DNA of 64,000 nt, from assembly GCF_030758975.1 (NCBI RefSeq), contig NZ_CP132359.1:1504811-1568810 (forward strand), written 5' to 3'. The translations under genes and the position numbers were made by a program. The DNA is from Bosea beijingensis. GTDB taxonomy: Bacteria > Pseudomonadota > Alphaproteobacteria > Rhizobiales > Beijerinckiaceae. Shown piece after piece: positions 36,832-47,568 of this stretch (positions are counted from its first letter, which is position 1; each line of letters begins with the position of its first letter). A model generated the notes under the pieces. That model saw only the letters and a program-made list of their open reading frames with translations. It had not been told where the DNA came from and did no database searches.

Positions 36832-37320
36832 ATGTCACTCGCGCAAGCCGCAAGGGGCCTGCTGCTGAAGGAGTTCGTCGGGGCTATCGGCCTGTCGATG
36901 CGCTATTTCTTCAAGCCGAAGGCGACGCTGAACTACCCGTTCGAGAAGGGCCAGCTTTCGCCGCGCTTCCGTGGCGAGCATGCGCTGCGCCGCTATCCGA
37001 ACGGCGAGGAGCGCTGCATCGCCTGCAAGCTCTGCGAGGCGATCTGCCCGGCGCAGGCCATCACCATCGAAGCCGGCCCGCGCCGCAACGACGGCACGCG
37101 CCGTACCACCCGTTACGACATCGACATGACCAAGTGCATCTACTGTGGCTTCTGCCAGGAAGCCTGCCCGGTCGATGCCATCGTCGAGGGGCCGAATTTC
37201 GAGTTCGCGACCGAGACCCGCGAGGAGCTGTTCTACGACAAGGACAGGCTGCTCGCGAACGGCGCGCGCTGGGAACGCGAGATCGCGCGCAACATCGCGA
37301 TGGACGCGCCTTATCGGTGA
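36832..37320 (+). CDS. nuoI: NADH-quinone oxidoreductase subunit I
   Basis: 162 residues. Two 4Fe-4S motifs, [16 protein letters not shown] (about 63-78) and [16 protein letters not shown] (about 102-117), bind clusters N6a and N6b; Cys spacing is canonical. The N-terminal amphipathic helix anchors it to the membrane arm. A 280-bp gap with a palindromic repeat separates it from nuoJ, the only large gap in the operon. Confidence 0.97.
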   Translation: MSLAQAARGLLLKEFVGAIGLSMRYFFKPKATLNYPFEKGQLSPRFRGEHALRRYPNGEERCIACKLCEAICPAQAITIEAGPRRNDGTRRTTRYDIDMTKCIYCGFCQEACPVDAIVEGPNFEFATETREELFYDKDRLLANGARWEREIARNIAMDAPYR

Positions 37321-37343
37321 CGTTTTCTGACCGCCTCAGGGCG

Positions 37344-37447
37344 GTCATCCCGGGCGACCGTAGGAGACCCGGGATCCATGCCTGAACCTTTGCCGGGGGC
37401 ATTCCGGCATGGATCCCGGCTCTCCGCTTCGCTGCGGCCGGGATGAC
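37344..37447. repeat. Palindromic repeat, family B (copy 1), between nuoI and nuoJ
   Basis: GTCATCCCGG and CCGGGATGAC form the outer arms; GGGATCCATGCC and GGCATGGATCCC form the inner ones. The element shares GGGATCCATGCCTGAACCTT with the copy at 57748-57860, which lies in the opposite orientation. It is in the 280-bp nuoI-nuoJ gap; the remaining sequence up to nuoJ holds no recognised gene. The RNA hairpin could slow or process the nuo transcript. Confidence 0.85.
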
Positions 37448-37600
37448 GGCGTGGAAACAGAGTGAGACCAGACCCGCCGTGCGGTTGTCCCGCCCGGCGG
37501 GCCTGATTATAGACGCTCCAAATGGCTCGGGGTCCATTGAGTCCCGGAGCACGAACCAAACGAGGACCGCGCCGAAAAGGGGCGGGAAGGGCTGGCCGAG

Positions 37601-38224
37601 ATGAATGCCGCAGCGGCTTTCTTCTATCTCTTCGCAGGGGTGACCGTGGCATCCGCCTTCATGGTGGTGGCCTCGCGCAACCCCGTGCATTCGGTGCTCT
37701 ACCTGATCCTGGCCTTCGTCAACGCGGCCGGGCTGTTCATGCTGCTCGGCGCCGAGTTCCTCGCGATGCTGCTGGTCGTCGTCTATGTCGGCGCGGTCGC
37801 GGTGCTCTTCCTCTTCGTGGTGATGATGCTCGATGTCGATTTTGCCGAGTTCCGCCAGGGCTTCCTGAACTACCTGCCGATCGGCGCGCTGATAGGCTTC
37901 ATCTTCGCCGTCGAGCTGCTGCTGGTCGTCGGCGCCTGGGTCATCGATCCGCAGATCGTCAAGGCGCCGGTCGCCGCGATCCCTGCGGGCATCTCGAACA
38001 CCGAGGCGCTCGGCCGCGTGCTCTACACCCAGTATGTCTATTACTTCCAGGCGGCCGGCCTCGTGCTGCTCGTCGCCATGATCGGCGCGATCGTGCTGAC
38101 CCTGCGGGACCGTCCCGGCATCAAGCGCCAGCATGTCCCGACCCAGAACGCCCGTACCAAGGACGCGGCGATGGCGGTCAAGCAGGTGCCCTCGCGCGCC
38201 GGCGTTCCCGAGGAGATGGCGTGA
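37601..38224 (+). CDS. nuoJ: NADH-quinone oxidoreductase subunit J
   Basis: 207 residues with five membrane helices. The ND6 signature lies in residues 20-80: [20 protein letters not shown], then [29 protein letters not shown] with the conserved pi-bulge helix. A hydrophilic C-terminal tail of about 45 residues carries several Lys/Arg. Its stop overlaps the nuoK start. Confidence 0.96.
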   Translation: MNAAAAFFYLFAGVTVASAFMVVASRNPVHSVLYLILAFVNAAGLFMLLGAEFLAMLLVVVYVGAVAVLFLFVVMMLDVDFAEFRQGFLNYLPIGALIGFIFAVELLLVVGAWVIDPQIVKAPVAAIPAGISNTEALGRVLYTQYVYYFQAAGLVLLVAMIGAIVLTLRDRPGIKRQHVPTQNARTKDAAMAVKQVPSRAGVPEEMA

Positions 38225-38532
38225 TGACGATCGGACTGGGCCATTATCTCGCCGTCAGCGCCATCCTGTTCACGCTCGGCGTGCTCGGCATCTTCATCAA
38301 CCGCAAGAACGTCATCGTCATCCTGATGTCGGTCGAGCTCATCCTGCTCTCGGTCAACATCAACTTCGTCGCTTTCTCGAGCTTCCTGAACGACATCGTC
38401 GGCCAGGTCTTCGCGCTGCTCGTGCTCACGGTGGCGGCGGCTGAGGCCGCGATCGGCCTCGCCATTCTCGTCGTCTACTTCCGCAACCGCGGCACGATCG
38501 CGGTGGAAGACATCAACATGATGAAAGGCTGA
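38224..38532 (+). CDS. nuoK: NADH-quinone oxidoreductase subunit K
   Basis: 102 residues from the ATG at 38224, with three membrane helices. The two conserved Glu of the proton path are seen in [16 protein letters not shown] (near 37) and in [13 protein letters not shown] (near 72). Length and position are standard for NuoK/ND4L. A GTG three bases earlier is possible. Longer upstream in-frame readings would overlap all of nuoJ and are rejected. Confidence 0.95.
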   Translation: MTIGLGHYLAVSAILFTLGVLGIFINRKNVIVILMSVELILLSVNINFVAFSSFLNDIVGQVFALLVLTVAAAEAAIGLAILVVYFRNRGTIAVEDINMMKG

Positions 38533-38561
38533 GCGCGCCCCAGCGCCTGGACCTCACTGCC

Positions 38562-40583
38562 ATGTATCACGCGATCGTCTTCCTCCCTCTCATCGGCTTC
38601 CTGATCGCCGGCCTGTTCGGCCGGCTGATCGGCGCGCGCGGCTCCGAGATCGTCACGACCTCGCTGCTGATCGTCTCCGCGCTCCTCTCCTGGGTCGCGT
38701 TCGTTCAGGTCGGCTTCGGTTCCGGCACGACCCGCGTGCAGGTCGCGAACTGGATCTCGTCCGGCCAGCTCCAGATCGACTGGGCTTTCCGCATCGATAC
38801 GCTGACGGCGGTGATGCTGGTCGTGGTCAACACCGTCTCCAGCCTCGTGCATCTCTATTCGATCGGCTACATGCACGAGGACGAGCATCGCTCGCGCTTC
38901 TTCGCCTATCTCTCGCTCTTCACCTTCGCCATGCTGATGCTGGTGACGTCGGACAACCTCGTCCAGATGTTCTTCGGCTGGGAAGGCGTCGGTCTCGCTT
39001 CCTATCTCCTGATCGGCTTCTGGTATCAGAAGCCCTCGGCCAATGCGGCCGCGATGAAGGCGTTCATCGTCAACCGCGTCGGCGATTTCGGCTTCTCGCT
39101 CGGCATCTTCCTCGTCTTCGTCCTGTTCGGCTCGGTCGGCTTCGACGCGATCTTCCCGCGCGCCGGCGAGGTGGCGAGCCAAAGCTTCCGCTTCCTGGGC
39201 TATGACTGGAACGCCCTGACCCTGACCTGCCTGCTGCTCTTCATGGGCGCGATGGGCAAGTCGGCGCAGTTCCTGCTGCACACCTGGCTGCCGGACGCGA
39301 TGGAAGGCCCGACTCCGGTCTCCGCGCTTATCCATGCCGCGACCATGGTCACCGCCGGGGTCTTCATGCTGGCGCGCCTGTCGCCGGTCTTCGAATATGC
39401 TCCCGTCGCGCTGACAGTCGTCGTCGTCTTCGGCGCCACCACCGCCTTCTTCGCGGCAACGGTCGGCCTCGTGCAGAACGACATCAAGCGCGTCATCGCC
39501 TATTCGACCTGCTCGCAGCTCGGCTACATGTTCGTCGCGCTCGGCGTCGGCAATTATGGCGCCGGCATCTTCCACCTCTTCACCCACGCCTTCTTCAAGG
39601 CGCTGCTCTTCTTGGGCGCCGGCTCGGTCATCCATGCGATGCATCACGAGCAGGACATGCGCCACATGGGCGGCCTCCGGAAGCACATCCCGATCACCGC
39701 CGCTGCGATGACGATCGGCACGCTGGCGCTGACCGGCGTCGGCATCCCCGGCACCATTTTCGGCTTCGCCGGCTTCTTCTCGAAGGACGCGATTGTCGAG
39801 AGCGCCTATGCCTCCGCGCTGGGACTTGGCGGCTTCGCCTCGTCCTATGCCTTCATCCTGCTGGTGGTCGCGGCCTGCATGACCTCGTTCTACTCCTGGC
39901 GCCTCTATTTCATGACCTTCGAGGGCGCGCCGCGCTGGGGCCGTGGGCACGACTCGCATGGCCACGACCATGGCGACCATGCGCATGGCCATGATGATCA
40001 CGGCCACGGCCATGACCACACCCCGCATGAGAGCCCCTGGGTGATGCTCATCCCGCTCGTCGTGCTGTCGATCGGCGCGATCCTGGCCGGCGTCCTCTTC
40101 AAGGAGGCCTTCATCGGCCACGACTTCGAGCAATTCTGGAAGTCGGCCCTGTTCATCGGCAAGGACAACAAAATCCTGGAAGCCATGCATGGCGTGCCGA
40201 CCTGGGTCGCATTCTCGCCCTTCGTGGCGATGGTGATCGGCTTCGCGCTGGCCTGGTACATGTATGTCCGGCGGCCGGATATCCCGGGCAAGCTGGCTGC
40301 CGCCAACCCGGCGCTCTACCAGTTCCTGCTCAACAAGTGGTATTTCGACGAGCTCTACGACTTCCTGTTCGTGCGTCCGTCGAAATGGCTCGGCCGCTTC
40401 CTCTGGAAGAAGGGCGACGGCTTCGTCATCGACGGCTTCGGTCCTGACGGCGTCTCGGCCCGCGTGGTCGACGTCACCAACCGGGTGGTCCGGCTGCAGA
40501 CCGGCTATCTGTATCACTATGCCTTCGCCATGCTCATCGGTGTCGCTGGGCTCGTGACCTGGTATCTCTTGGCTCGCGGGTGA
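38562..40583 (+). CDS. nuoL: NADH-quinone oxidoreductase subunit L with His-rich loop
   Basis: 673 residues, antiporter-like ND5 subunit with about 16 helices and the lateral C-terminal helix. Conserved proton-path residues are in [18 protein letters not shown] (Glu near 145), [21 protein letters not shown] (near 250) and [12 protein letters not shown]. An unusual hydrophilic loop at about 463-491 carries 12 His in 27 positions with many Asp. It could bind metals, but may simply be a variable loop. It pumps protons at the distal end of the membrane arm. Confidence 0.97.
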   Translation: MYHAIVFLPLIGFLIAGLFGRLIGARGSEIVTTSLLIVSALLSWVAFVQVGFGSGTTRVQVANWISSGQLQIDWAFRIDTLTAVMLVVVNTVSSLVHLYSIGYMHEDEHRSRFFAYLSLFTFAMLMLVTSDNLVQMFFGWEGVGLASYLLIGFWYQKPSANAAAMKAFIVNRVGDFGFSLGIFLVFVLFGSVGFDAIFPRAGEVASQSFRFLGYDWNALTLTCLLLFMGAMGKSAQFLLHTWLPDAMEGPTPVSALIHAATMVTAGVFMLARLSPVFEYAPVALTVVVVFGATTAFFAATVGLVQNDIKRVIAYSTCSQLGYMFVALGVGNYGAGIFHLFTHAFFKALLFLGAGSVIHAMHHEQDMRHMGGLRKHIPITAAAMTIGTLALTGVGIPGTIFGFAGFFSKDAIVESAYASALGLGGFASSYAFILLVVAACMTSFYSWRLYFMTFEGAPRWGRGHDSHGHDHGDHAHGHDDHGHGHDHTPHESPWVMLIPLVVLSIGAILAGVLFKEAFIGHDFEQFWKSALFIGKDNKILEAMHGVPTWVAFSPFVAMVIGFALAWYMYVRRPDIPGKLAAANPALYQFLLNKWYFDELYDFLFVRPSKWLGRFLWKKGDGFVIDGFGPDGVSARVVDVTNRVVRLQTGYLYHYAFAMLIGVAGLVTWYLLARG

Positions 40584-40584
40584 G

Positions 40585-42105
40585 ATGATGTCCTTCTTCG
40601 GCTTCGGTATCCTCACCGGTCTTCTGGTTCTGCCGCTGGTCGGCGCCATCCTGATCATCGTCCAGCGCGGCGATCAGTCGGCCGTCGATTCCAATGCGCG
40701 CTGGATCGCTCTGTTCACGACGGTCCTGACCTTCGCTCTCGCCTGCGTCGCCTGGAGTCGGTTCGACACCGCCAATCCCGGCTTTCAGCTTGTCGAGACC
40801 CACGCCTGGGTCTCGGATGCGATCAAGTTCAAGCTCGGCGTCGACGGGTTCTCCTTCCCCTTCATCGTGCTGACGGCGTTCCTGATGCCGTTCTGCATCA
40901 TCGCCTCCTGGACCTCGGTCCAGAAGCGCGTGCGCGAATACATGATCGCGTTCCTGGTGCTGGAAGCGCTGATGATCGGCGTCTTCGCGGCGCTCGACCT
41001 CGTGCTGTTCTACCTGTTCTTCGAGGCAGGCCTGATCCCGATGTTCCTGATCATCGGCATCTGGGGCGGCAAGCGGCGCGTCTACGCCTCCTACAAGTTC
41101 TTCCTCTACACGCTGCTCGGCTCGGTGCTGATGCTGCTCGCCGTGATGGCGATGTACTGGAACGCCGGCACCACCGACATCCCTACGCTGCTGGCGCACA
41201 AGTTCCCGTCGCAGATGCAGACCTGGCTGTGGCTGGCCTTCTTCGCCTCCTTCGCGGTGAAGATGCCGATGTGGCCGGTCCATACCTGGCTGCCCGATGC
41301 CCACGTCGAGGCGCCGACCGCCGGCTCGGTCGTCCTGGCGGCGATCCTGCTGAAGATGGGCGGCTACGGCTTCATCCGCTTCTCGATCCCGATGTTCCCG
41401 GAAGCCTCGGCACTGTTCGCGCCGATGGTCTTCGCCCTCTCTGTCGTCGCCATCGTCTACACCTCGCTGGTGGCGCTGATGCAGGAGGACATGAAGAAGC
41501 TGATCGCCTATTCCTCGGTCGCCCATATGGGCTTCGTGACGATGGGCCTCTTCACCCTGACGCCGCAGGGCATCCAGGGCGCGATGTTCCAGATGGTCAG
41601 CCACGGGCTGGTCTCCGGCGCGCTCTTCCTCTGCGTCGGCGTGATCTACGACCGCATGCACACCCGCGAGATCGCGGCCTATGGCGGCCTCGTGAAGCGG
41701 ATGCCGGCCTATGCCGTCATGTTCATGGTCTTCACCATGGCCAATGTCGGCCTGCCCGGCACGGCCGGCTTCGTCGGCGAATTCCTGACGCTGCTCGGCG
41801 CCTTCCGCGCCAATCCCTGGGTGGCGTTCTTCGCGACGTCCGGTGTCATCCTCTCGGCGGCCTACGCGCTCTGGCTCTATCGCCGGGTCGTGTTCGGCGA
41901 ACTGGTGAAGCCCGAGCTGAAGGACATCAAGGACCTGAACGTCCGCGAATACGTGACGCTGGTCCCGCTCGTCCTGCTGACGATCTGGTACGGCATCCAG
42001 CCGCACACGATCCTCGACGCCTTCGCGGCGCCGACCGAAGCGCTCATCAAGAACTATCAGGCAGCCCTCGCCGTCGCGAAGACGGCGCTGGCGGTCGCGC
42101 AGTAA
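40585..42105 (+). CDS. nuoM: NADH-quinone oxidoreductase subunit M
   Basis: 506 residues, about 14 membrane helices. ND4 motifs include [22 protein letters not shown] (Glu near 145), [26 protein letters not shown] near 230-255 and [14 protein letters not shown] near 310. The ATG at 40585 is followed immediately by a second Met. It is one of the three antiporter-like proton-pumping subunits. Confidence 0.97.
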   Translation: MMSFFGFGILTGLLVLPLVGAILIIVQRGDQSAVDSNARWIALFTTVLTFALACVAWSRFDTANPGFQLVETHAWVSDAIKFKLGVDGFSFPFIVLTAFLMPFCIIASWTSVQKRVREYMIAFLVLEALMIGVFAALDLVLFYLFFEAGLIPMFLIIGIWGGKRRVYASYKFFLYTLLGSVLMLLAVMAMYWNAGTTDIPTLLAHKFPSQMQTWLWLAFFASFAVKMPMWPVHTWLPDAHVEAPTAGSVVLAAILLKMGGYGFIRFSIPMFPEASALFAPMVFALSVVAIVYTSLVALMQEDMKKLIAYSSVAHMGFVTMGLFTLTPQGIQGAMFQMVSHGLVSGALFLCVGVIYDRMHTREIAAYGGLVKRMPAYAVMFMVFTMANVGLPGTAGFVGEFLTLLGAFRANPWVAFFATSGVILSAAYALWLYRRVVFGELVKPELKDIKDLNVREYVTLVPLVLLTIWYGIQPHTILDAFAAPTEALIKNYQAALAVAKTALAVAQ

Positions 42106-42114
42106 GGTCTCGTC

Positions 42115-43542
42115 ATGGCTCTGCCCGCTCTCGGCCCGGCCCTGCCGGAAATCATCCTCGCCCTCGGCGCCATTGCCATGGTGCTGGTCGGCGCGATCCA
42201 GGGCGAGCGCTCGACGCGCCTGCTCGAAGGGCTGGCGCTGGCGCTGCTGGCGGTCGCACTGGTCATGGTCGTGTCCGGCACCGGCAAGATGCTGACCTTC
42301 AACGACGGCTTCATCGTCGACGGTTTCGCTCGCTTCATGAAGGTGCTGACGCTGCTCGGTGCCGGCGCCGCGATCCTGCTGTCGGCCGATACGCTGCGGC
42401 GCCAGGGCACGATGCGCTTCGAGTTCCCGATCCTCGTCGTGCTCTCGACCATCGGCATGATGATGATGATCTCGGCCAACGATCTCATCAGCCTCTATGT
42501 CGGCCTCGAACTGCAGTCGCTGGCGCTCTATGTCGTCGCCGCCTTCGACCGCGACAACGCGAAGTCGACCGAGGCCGGCCTGAAGTATTTCGTGCTCGGC
42601 GCGCTCTCCTCCGGCATGCTGCTCTATGGCGGCTCGCTGGTCTATGGCTTCACCGGCACCGTAACCTTCCCGGGCATCGCGGCTGCGACGGCCGGCGGCC
42701 ATGCCGGCATCGGCCTCATCCTCGGCATCGTCTTCATCGCGGCCGGCGTCGCCTTCAAGATCTCGGCCGTGCCGTTCCACATGTGGACTCCGGACGTCTA
42801 CGAGGGCGCGCCCACCCCGGTCGCCGCCTTCTTCGCATCGGCGCCCAAGATGGCCGCCATGGCGATGGTGATCCGCGTCTTCATCGGCGCCTTCCCCGGC
42901 GCGATCCATGACTGGCGCCAGATCATCGTCTTCATCTCGATCGCATCGATGGGCCTCGGCGCCTTCGCCGCGATCGGCCAGCGCAACATCAAGCGCCTGC
43001 TCGCTTATTCCTCGATCGCCAATATGGGCTATGCGCTGGTCGGCCTCGCTGCCGGCACGGCCGAGGGCGTGCAGGGTGTTATGACCTATATGGCGATCTA
43101 TCTCGCCACGACGCTCGCTGCCTTCGCCTGCGTGCTGATGATGCGCCGCGACGGCAAGCTCGTCGAGGACATCTCGGAGCTCGCCGGCCTGTCCCGCACC
43201 AATGGCTGGATGGCTTTCGCGATGGCGATGATGATGTTCTCGCTTGCCGGCATCCCGCCGCTCGCCGGCTTCTGGGCCAAGTGGTACGTCTTCCTGGCCG
43301 CGATCAATGCCAAGCTTTATGTGCTCGCCGTGATCGGCGTGCTGACCAGCGTCGTCGGCGCCTATTACTACCTGCGCCTCGTCAAGGTGATGTATTTCGA
43401 CGAGCCGAAGCCGGCCTTCGAAAAGGCCGATCTCGGCGTGCGCACCGTATTGCTGGTCTCGGCGATCTTCGTGCTGGTGCTCTCGCTGGTTCCTGCGCCG
43501 CTGTTCGACTCGGCGGCCGCCGCGGCGAAGTCGCTCTTCTGA
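42115..43542 (+). CDS. nuoN: NADH-quinone oxidoreductase subunit N
   Basis: 475 residues. ND2-family features are [18 protein letters not shown] (Glu near 133), [23 protein letters not shown] near 220-240 and [17 protein letters not shown]. It is the last subunit gene of the operon. The birA-type gene starts 12 bp downstream, so the transcript may continue. Confidence 0.97.
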   Translation: MALPALGPALPEIILALGAIAMVLVGAIQGERSTRLLEGLALALLAVALVMVVSGTGKMLTFNDGFIVDGFARFMKVLTLLGAGAAILLSADTLRRQGTMRFEFPILVVLSTIGMMMMISANDLISLYVGLELQSLALYVVAAFDRDNAKSTEAGLKYFVLGALSSGMLLYGGSLVYGFTGTVTFPGIAAATAGGHAGIGLILGIVFIAAGVAFKISAVPFHMWTPDVYEGAPTPVAAFFASAPKMAAMAMVIRVFIGAFPGAIHDWRQIIVFISIASMGLGAFAAIGQRNIKRLLAYSSIANMGYALVGLAAGTAEGVQGVMTYMAIYLATTLAAFACVLMMRRDGKLVEDISELAGLSRTNGWMAFAMAMMMFSLAGIPPLAGFWAKWYVFLAAINAKLYVLAVIGVLTSVVGAYYYLRLVKVMYFDEPKPAFEKADLGVRTVLLVSAIFVLVLSLVPAPLFDSAAAAAKSLF

Positions 43543-43553
43543 GCTGGCGACGC

Positions 43554-44312
43554 GTGCTTGGTGAGGCCGCGCGCGCCGCGGGCTATCGTCTGATCGTCCG
43601 TGACGAGGTCGGCTCCACCATGGAGGAGGCCCGTCGTGCGCTCGACCAGGGCGAGCCGGGCAAGCTCTGGATCGTTGCCCGCAGCCAGAACGCCGGCCGC
43701 GGGCGCCATGGCCGGCAATGGGGCTCCCCGCCCGGCAATCTCTACGCCAGCCTGCTGCTGACCGATCCGTGCGAGCCCGCACTGGCGCCTCAACTTGGCT
43801 TCGTCGTGGGCCTCGCCCTGCATGACGCCGCCGCGAAGCTGCTCGGCCCGGCCGCCTCCGGCCTCAGGTTGAAATGGCCCAACGACCTGCTGCTTGGTCG
43901 CGCCAAGACCTCCGGCCTGCTGCTGGAGGGCGAGAGTCGGGCAGGGCGCTTCAACGTCATCGTGGGCTGCGGCGTCAACATCGCGTCCTGCCCGGCGGAC
44001 ACGCCCTATCCCGCGACCTTCCTTAAGGCCACCGCTCCCCAGGCCAATGTCGAGGCCATGCTGACGGGCCTGAGCGACGCCTTCGCCCAGCGCTTTGCCA
44101 TCTGGTCGCAACCCGGCGGTTTCGGCCCGACCCGCGCCGCCTGGCTGGAGCGCGCCGCCTTCCTCGGCGAGACCATCACCATCCGCCTGCCCGAGGGGCC
44201 GCTCGCCGGCACCTTCATCGGCCTCGACCCGACGGGGCGCCTCGAACTCGAAACCGAAGCCGGCCGGCGCGTGATCGATGCCGGTGACCTCTTCTTCGGC
44301 CTACCCGCCTGA
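43554..44312 (+). CDS. birA: Biotin--[acetyl-CoA-carboxylase] ligase, class I
   Basis: 252 residues from the GTG at 43554, the first plausible start after nuoN; the weak ribosome site leaves the start uncertain. The biotinoyl-AMP site GRGRHGRQWGSPPGN (near 45-60), KWPNDLL (near 105) and GCGVNI are intact, with the SH3-like C-terminal domain (about 205-250). No N-terminal helix-turn-helix is present, so this is the monofunctional class that does not repress biotin genes. It attaches biotin to carboxylase carrier proteins. Confidence 0.9.
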   Translation: MLGEAARAAGYRLIVRDEVGSTMEEARRALDQGEPGKLWIVARSQNAGRGRHGRQWGSPPGNLYASLLLTDPCEPALAPQLGFVVGLALHDAAAKLLGPAASGLRLKWPNDLLLGRAKTSGLLLEGESRAGRFNVIVGCGVNIASCPADTPYPATFLKATAPQANVEAMLTGLSDAFAQRFAIWSQPGGFGPTRAAWLERAAFLGETITIRLPEGPLAGTFIGLDPTGRLELETEAGRRVIDAGDLFFGLPA

Positions 44313-44422
44313 TCCTGCCATCGCTCGACCTCCGTCGATCTGGAGGCTAAATCGCTGGCGTGCTAGGGCTCCTTGCCATCACGCGGCATTAGATCAAGCC
44401 ACTGCCACAATCAGGATTGCCA

Positions 44423-46093
44423 GTGACCCGCTCCAGCGACCAGCTCGTTTTCGTTCCCCTCGGCGGCCTCGGCGAGATCGGCATGAACGCCGCTCTCTAC
44501 GGCTTCGGGCCCGAGGGCCGACGAAAGTGGATCCTGGTCGATTGCGGCCTGTCCTTTGCCGGGCCGGAGGCGCCGGGCGTCGATATCGTCCTGCCCGACC
44601 TGCGCTACATCATCGAGGAACGGGCGAACCTCCTCGGCATCGTCATCACCCACGCCCATGAGGATCATATCGGCGCGCTCGCCGCGCTTTGGCCCTCGCT
44701 ACGCGCACCGGTTTATTGCACGCGCTTCGCCGCGGGCCTGCTCGCGACACGCCGCCTCTCCGAGCCCGGCGCGCCCAATGTCGAGATCAATGTCGTTCCG
44801 CAGGGCGGGGCGATCACGCTCGGCCCGTTCGACATCGAGTTCGTGCCTGTGGCCCATTCGATCCCGGAATCGAACGCGCTCGCGATCCGCACGCCGGCCG
44901 GCCTCGTCGTCCATACCGGCGACTGGAAGATCGACCCGACTCCGCGCGTCGGCCTGCCGACCGACGAGAAGCGCCTGCGCGAGCTCGGCGACGAAGGCGT
45001 GCTGGCGCTGGTCTGCGATTCCACCAATGTCATGCGCGACGGCACCAGCCCGAGCGAGGCCGATGTCGCCGCCAAGATGAAGGAACTGGTCGCGTCCGCA
45101 CCGGGGCGCGTCGCCGTCACCACCTTCGCCTCCAATGTCGCGCGCCTGCGCGCCGTCGCGGAAGCCGCGATGGCCAACGACCGCGAGGTCGTGGTCGTCG
45201 GTCGCGCCATGGACCGCGTCATCGACGTCGCCCGCGAATGCGGCTATCTCGACGGCATCCCCGGTTTCCGTGCGGTCGACGCCTATGGCTACCTGCCGCG
45301 CGACAAGGTCGTCGCCCTGGTCACCGGCAGCCAGGGCGAGCCGCGTGCCGCGCTCTCGCGCATCGCCTCGGACGACCATCCCGAGATCGCCCTCTCGCCG
45401 GGCGACCGCGTGATCTTCTCGTCGCGCACCATCCCCGGCAACGAGAAATCGGTCGGCAACATCCTGAACGCGCTCGCCCGCGACAAGATCGAGATCATCA
45501 CCGACCGGACGCATCTCGTCCATGTCTCCGGTCACCCCCGCCGCGAGGAGATGGCCCGTCTCTATGGTTGGCTGAAGCCGCAGATCGCGATCCCCGCCCA
45601 TGGCGAGGACCTGCATTTGTCTGAGCACGAAACCTTCGCCCGCAGCCTGGGCGTCAAGCACGTCCTGCGCGCCGGCAATGGCGACGTCGTCGCGATCTCG
45701 GGAGAGGGCGCCCGCAAGGTCGACGAAGTCCAGCATGGCCGGCTCTACCAGGACGGCTCGCTCTTGGTGAATGCGCTGGAGCGGACGATCCAGGAGCGTC
45801 GCCGCCTGTCCTTCGCCGGCATCGTCTCGATCGCGGTCGCAATCGACGACAAGGGCGGCGTCGCCGGCGAGCCGGAGATCGCCGTGCTCGGCCTGCCGCC
45901 GCGCACGCTCGGCGGCATCGATTTCGACGAGTTCGTCGCCGATACCGTCGGCGATCTCATCGACAATATCCCCAAGGCCCGCCGCCGCGACCCCGAGGCC
46001 TTGCGCAACGCGCTGGAGCGTGGCGTGCGCAGCGCTGTCAACGAGGAGTGGGGCAAGAAGCCGCTGGTGCATGCGCTGGTGGTCGAGGTGTAG
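44423..46093 (+). CDS. rnj: Ribonuclease J
   Basis: 556 residues. AGGA at 44413-44416 best fits the GTG at 44423; a TTG at 44417 is possible. The beta-lactamase/beta-CASP fold shows VPLGGLGEIGMN at the start, THAHEDHIGAL (two His and Asp ligands, near 75) and HTGDWKIDP (near 165), followed by the beta-CASP domain and a C-terminal RNase J domain (about 450-556). It degrades and matures RNA as a 5'-3' exonuclease and endonuclease. It follows birA as in many Rhizobiales. Confidence 0.93.
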   Translation: MTRSSDQLVFVPLGGLGEIGMNAALYGFGPEGRRKWILVDCGLSFAGPEAPGVDIVLPDLRYIIEERANLLGIVITHAHEDHIGALAALWPSLRAPVYCTRFAAGLLATRRLSEPGAPNVEINVVPQGGAITLGPFDIEFVPVAHSIPESNALAIRTPAGLVVHTGDWKIDPTPRVGLPTDEKRLRELGDEGVLALVCDSTNVMRDGTSPSEADVAAKMKELVASAPGRVAVTTFASNVARLRAVAEAAMANDREVVVVGRAMDRVIDVARECGYLDGIPGFRAVDAYGYLPRDKVVALVTGSQGEPRAALSRIASDDHPEIALSPGDRVIFSSRTIPGNEKSVGNILNALARDKIEIITDRTHLVHVSGHPRREEMARLYGWLKPQIAIPAHGEDLHLSEHETFARSLGVKHVLRAGNGDVVAISGEGARKVDEVQHGRLYQDGSLLVNALERTIQERRRLSFAGIVSIAVAIDDKGGVAGEPEIAVLGLPPRTLGGIDFDEFVADTVGDLIDNIPKARRRDPEALRNALERGVRSAVNEEWGKKPLVHALVVEV

Positions 46094-46126
46094 AAAGGCC
46101 GCATAGCCACGCCGGAGAGGATGCAG

Positions 46127-46531
46127 ATGATCGGACGCCTGAACCACGTCGCCATAGCGGTGAAGGACCTCGAAGCCTCGACGGCGCTCTATCGCGACAC
46201 GCTCGGCGCGCGGGTCTCGCAGCCGCAGGCCGAGCCGGAGCACGGCGTCACCGTCGTCTTCGTCGAGCTGCCCAACACCAAGATCGAGTTGCTGGAGCCG
46301 CTCGGCGCCGATTCGCCGGTCGCCAAGTTCCTCGAGCGCAACGCCGATGGCGGCATCCACCACATCTGCTACGAGGTCGACGACATACTCGCAGCGCGGG
46401 ATCGCCTGAAGACGCAAGGCGCGCGCGTCCTCGGCTCCGGCGAGCCGCGCATCGGCGCCCATGGCAAGCCGGTGCTGTTCCTGCACCCCAAGGATTTCCT
46501 GGGCACGCTGGTCGAACTCGAACAGGCCTGA
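46127..46531 (+). CDS. mce: Methylmalonyl-CoA epimerase
   Basis: 134 residues. GGAGAGG at 46113-46119 fits the ATG at 46127 better than the in-frame ATG at 46121. A vicinal-oxygen-chelate fold with two beta-alpha-beta-beta-beta repeats is apparent: MIGRLNHVAIAVKDLE (metal His7), GGIHHICYEVDD (second His) and a C-terminal VELEQA (Glu). It interconverts the (2R) and (2S) forms of methylmalonyl-CoA in propionate catabolism. It lies in the conserved rnj-mce-DUF1467 neighbourhood. Confidence 0.92.
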   Translation: MIGRLNHVAIAVKDLEASTALYRDTLGARVSQPQAEPEHGVTVVFVELPNTKIELLEPLGADSPVAKFLERNADGGIHHICYEVDDILAARDRLKTQGARVLGSGEPRIGAHGKPVLFLHPKDFLGTLVELEQA

Positions 46532-46536
46532 CGACG

Positions 46537-46944
46537 ATGACCGACTTCGCTTCGACCGAGATCGCTTTCCTGGGCCAGCCCGAGGCCGGCTCGCCACGCC
46601 CCTTCAGCGCTGCCACCGTTGCCGGAGGGCTAGTCTTCGTCTCCGGCCATTCGGCGCCGCATGATCCGGCCCGCGGCATCCACCGTGGCGAGACGCCGGC
46701 CGCAGAGGTCCGCAATGCGCTCGGCCACATTGCGAAGATCCTCGCGGAAGCCGGAAGCTCGCTCGACCGCGTCGTTCAGATGACGATGCTGATCACCGAC
46801 CCTGCCGACTATGCCGCCTGCAATGCCGAATATGTGAAGCATTTCCCCGGCGGCCTGCCGGCCCGGCACACCGCACGCTTCGGCGTGCCGACCGAGGCGA
46901 AGGTCGCCTTCTCCTGCATCGCGCTCGCCGGGAAGACAGCATGA
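46537..46944 (+). CDS. RidA/YjgF-family protein
   Basis: 135 residues from the ATG at 46537. VAGGLVFVSGHSAPHDP, a central NALGHIAKILAEAGSSLDRVVQMTMLITD and a late FPGGLPARHTARFGV form the RidA trimer fold with the Arg of the active cleft (PARHTARF). RidA deaminates reactive enamine/imine intermediates; this subgroup has not all been shown to. The gene sits between mce and DUF1467 with a 4-bp overlap to the latter, an insertion relative to the usual order. Confidence 0.88.
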   Translation: MTDFASTEIAFLGQPEAGSPRPFSAATVAGGLVFVSGHSAPHDPARGIHRGETPAAEVRNALGHIAKILAEAGSSLDRVVQMTMLITDPADYAACNAEYVKHFPGGLPARHTARFGVPTEAKVAFSCIALAGKTA

Positions 46945-47171
46945 ACATCGTCGGCAGCCTCGCCCTCTATTTCGTGATCTGGTGGATCACGCTCTTCGCG
47001 GTGCTGCCCTTCGGCATCCGCAGCCAGCATGAAGCGGGCGATTTCGTGGCCGGCACCGAACCCGGCGCGCCGGTGCTGCCCGGGCTGCTGAAGAAGGCGG
47101 TCATCACCTCGCTGCTCGCGGCGGTGATCTTCGCCGTCGTCTGGTATGTCTGGGCGACCTACGACCTCTGA
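46941..47171 (+). CDS. DUF1467-family small membrane protein
   Basis: 76 residues with two membrane helices (LALYFVIWWITLFAVLPFG, and KAVITSLLAAVIFAVVWYVW). The loop IRSQHEAGDFVAGTEPGAP is characteristic of DUF1467, found after mce in alphaproteobacteria. Function is unknown. In many relatives proS and lolC follow; here gene order breaks off after this gene. Confidence 0.88.
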   Translation: MNIVGSLALYFVIWWITLFAVLPFGIRSQHEAGDFVAGTEPGAPVLPGLLKKAVITSLLAAVIFAVVWYVWATYDL

Positions 47172-47568
47172 CACGGCTTCGCGCGGAGCGTGTTGAGGCG
47201 TTTTCGCGCGACGTTGCAGAATTATCTCATGCCGCGCGGTTCTTCCTGCTTTGGGCCGCGCACGGCTCCCGCTGACGCGGATCGCCTGCTATCGCTGACG
47301 TCGAAGAGCGTTGGCACGTCGAGGTAGGCTTTGCCTAAGTAAGTCCGGTCTCAATCCAGTTCACCCGTACAGCCGGTGGCGGCCTGCCATCGGCGTATGA
47401 ATACGTTCGTCGGGTGGCGGCGAGAGACCGGTTTGGCATTGTCCAATGTGCCAGTACAGCGCCCGCTGTCTCTGCTCTTCGCCCGCCTGAAGCACCGCCA
47501 TACCGCTCCCGACAAGGGTTTCTCACGCGCCATCTTGGTGAACTTCCGAATGGAAGACCAAGACTGCT
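47172..47568. other. Gene-poor stretch before the DUF1062 gene (397 bp)
   Basis: No open frame with credible protein features is seen on either strand, and no tRNA. The only notable element is an imperfect dyad around 47435-47453 (TGGCATTG-TC-CAATGTGCCA), which could be an operator or part of a promoter for the DUF1062 gene 116 bp downstream. No known regulator is encoded beside it. Confidence 0.4.

Noticed and set aside
40534..43782. A 1082-codon open frame on the minus strand across nuoM and nuoN.
   Set aside because: It is fully antisense to well-conserved subunits, is rich in Arg/Asp/His/Gly without any fold motif, and is a usual by-product of high-GC codon use. The same holds for long antisense frames across nuoG, nuoL and rnj.
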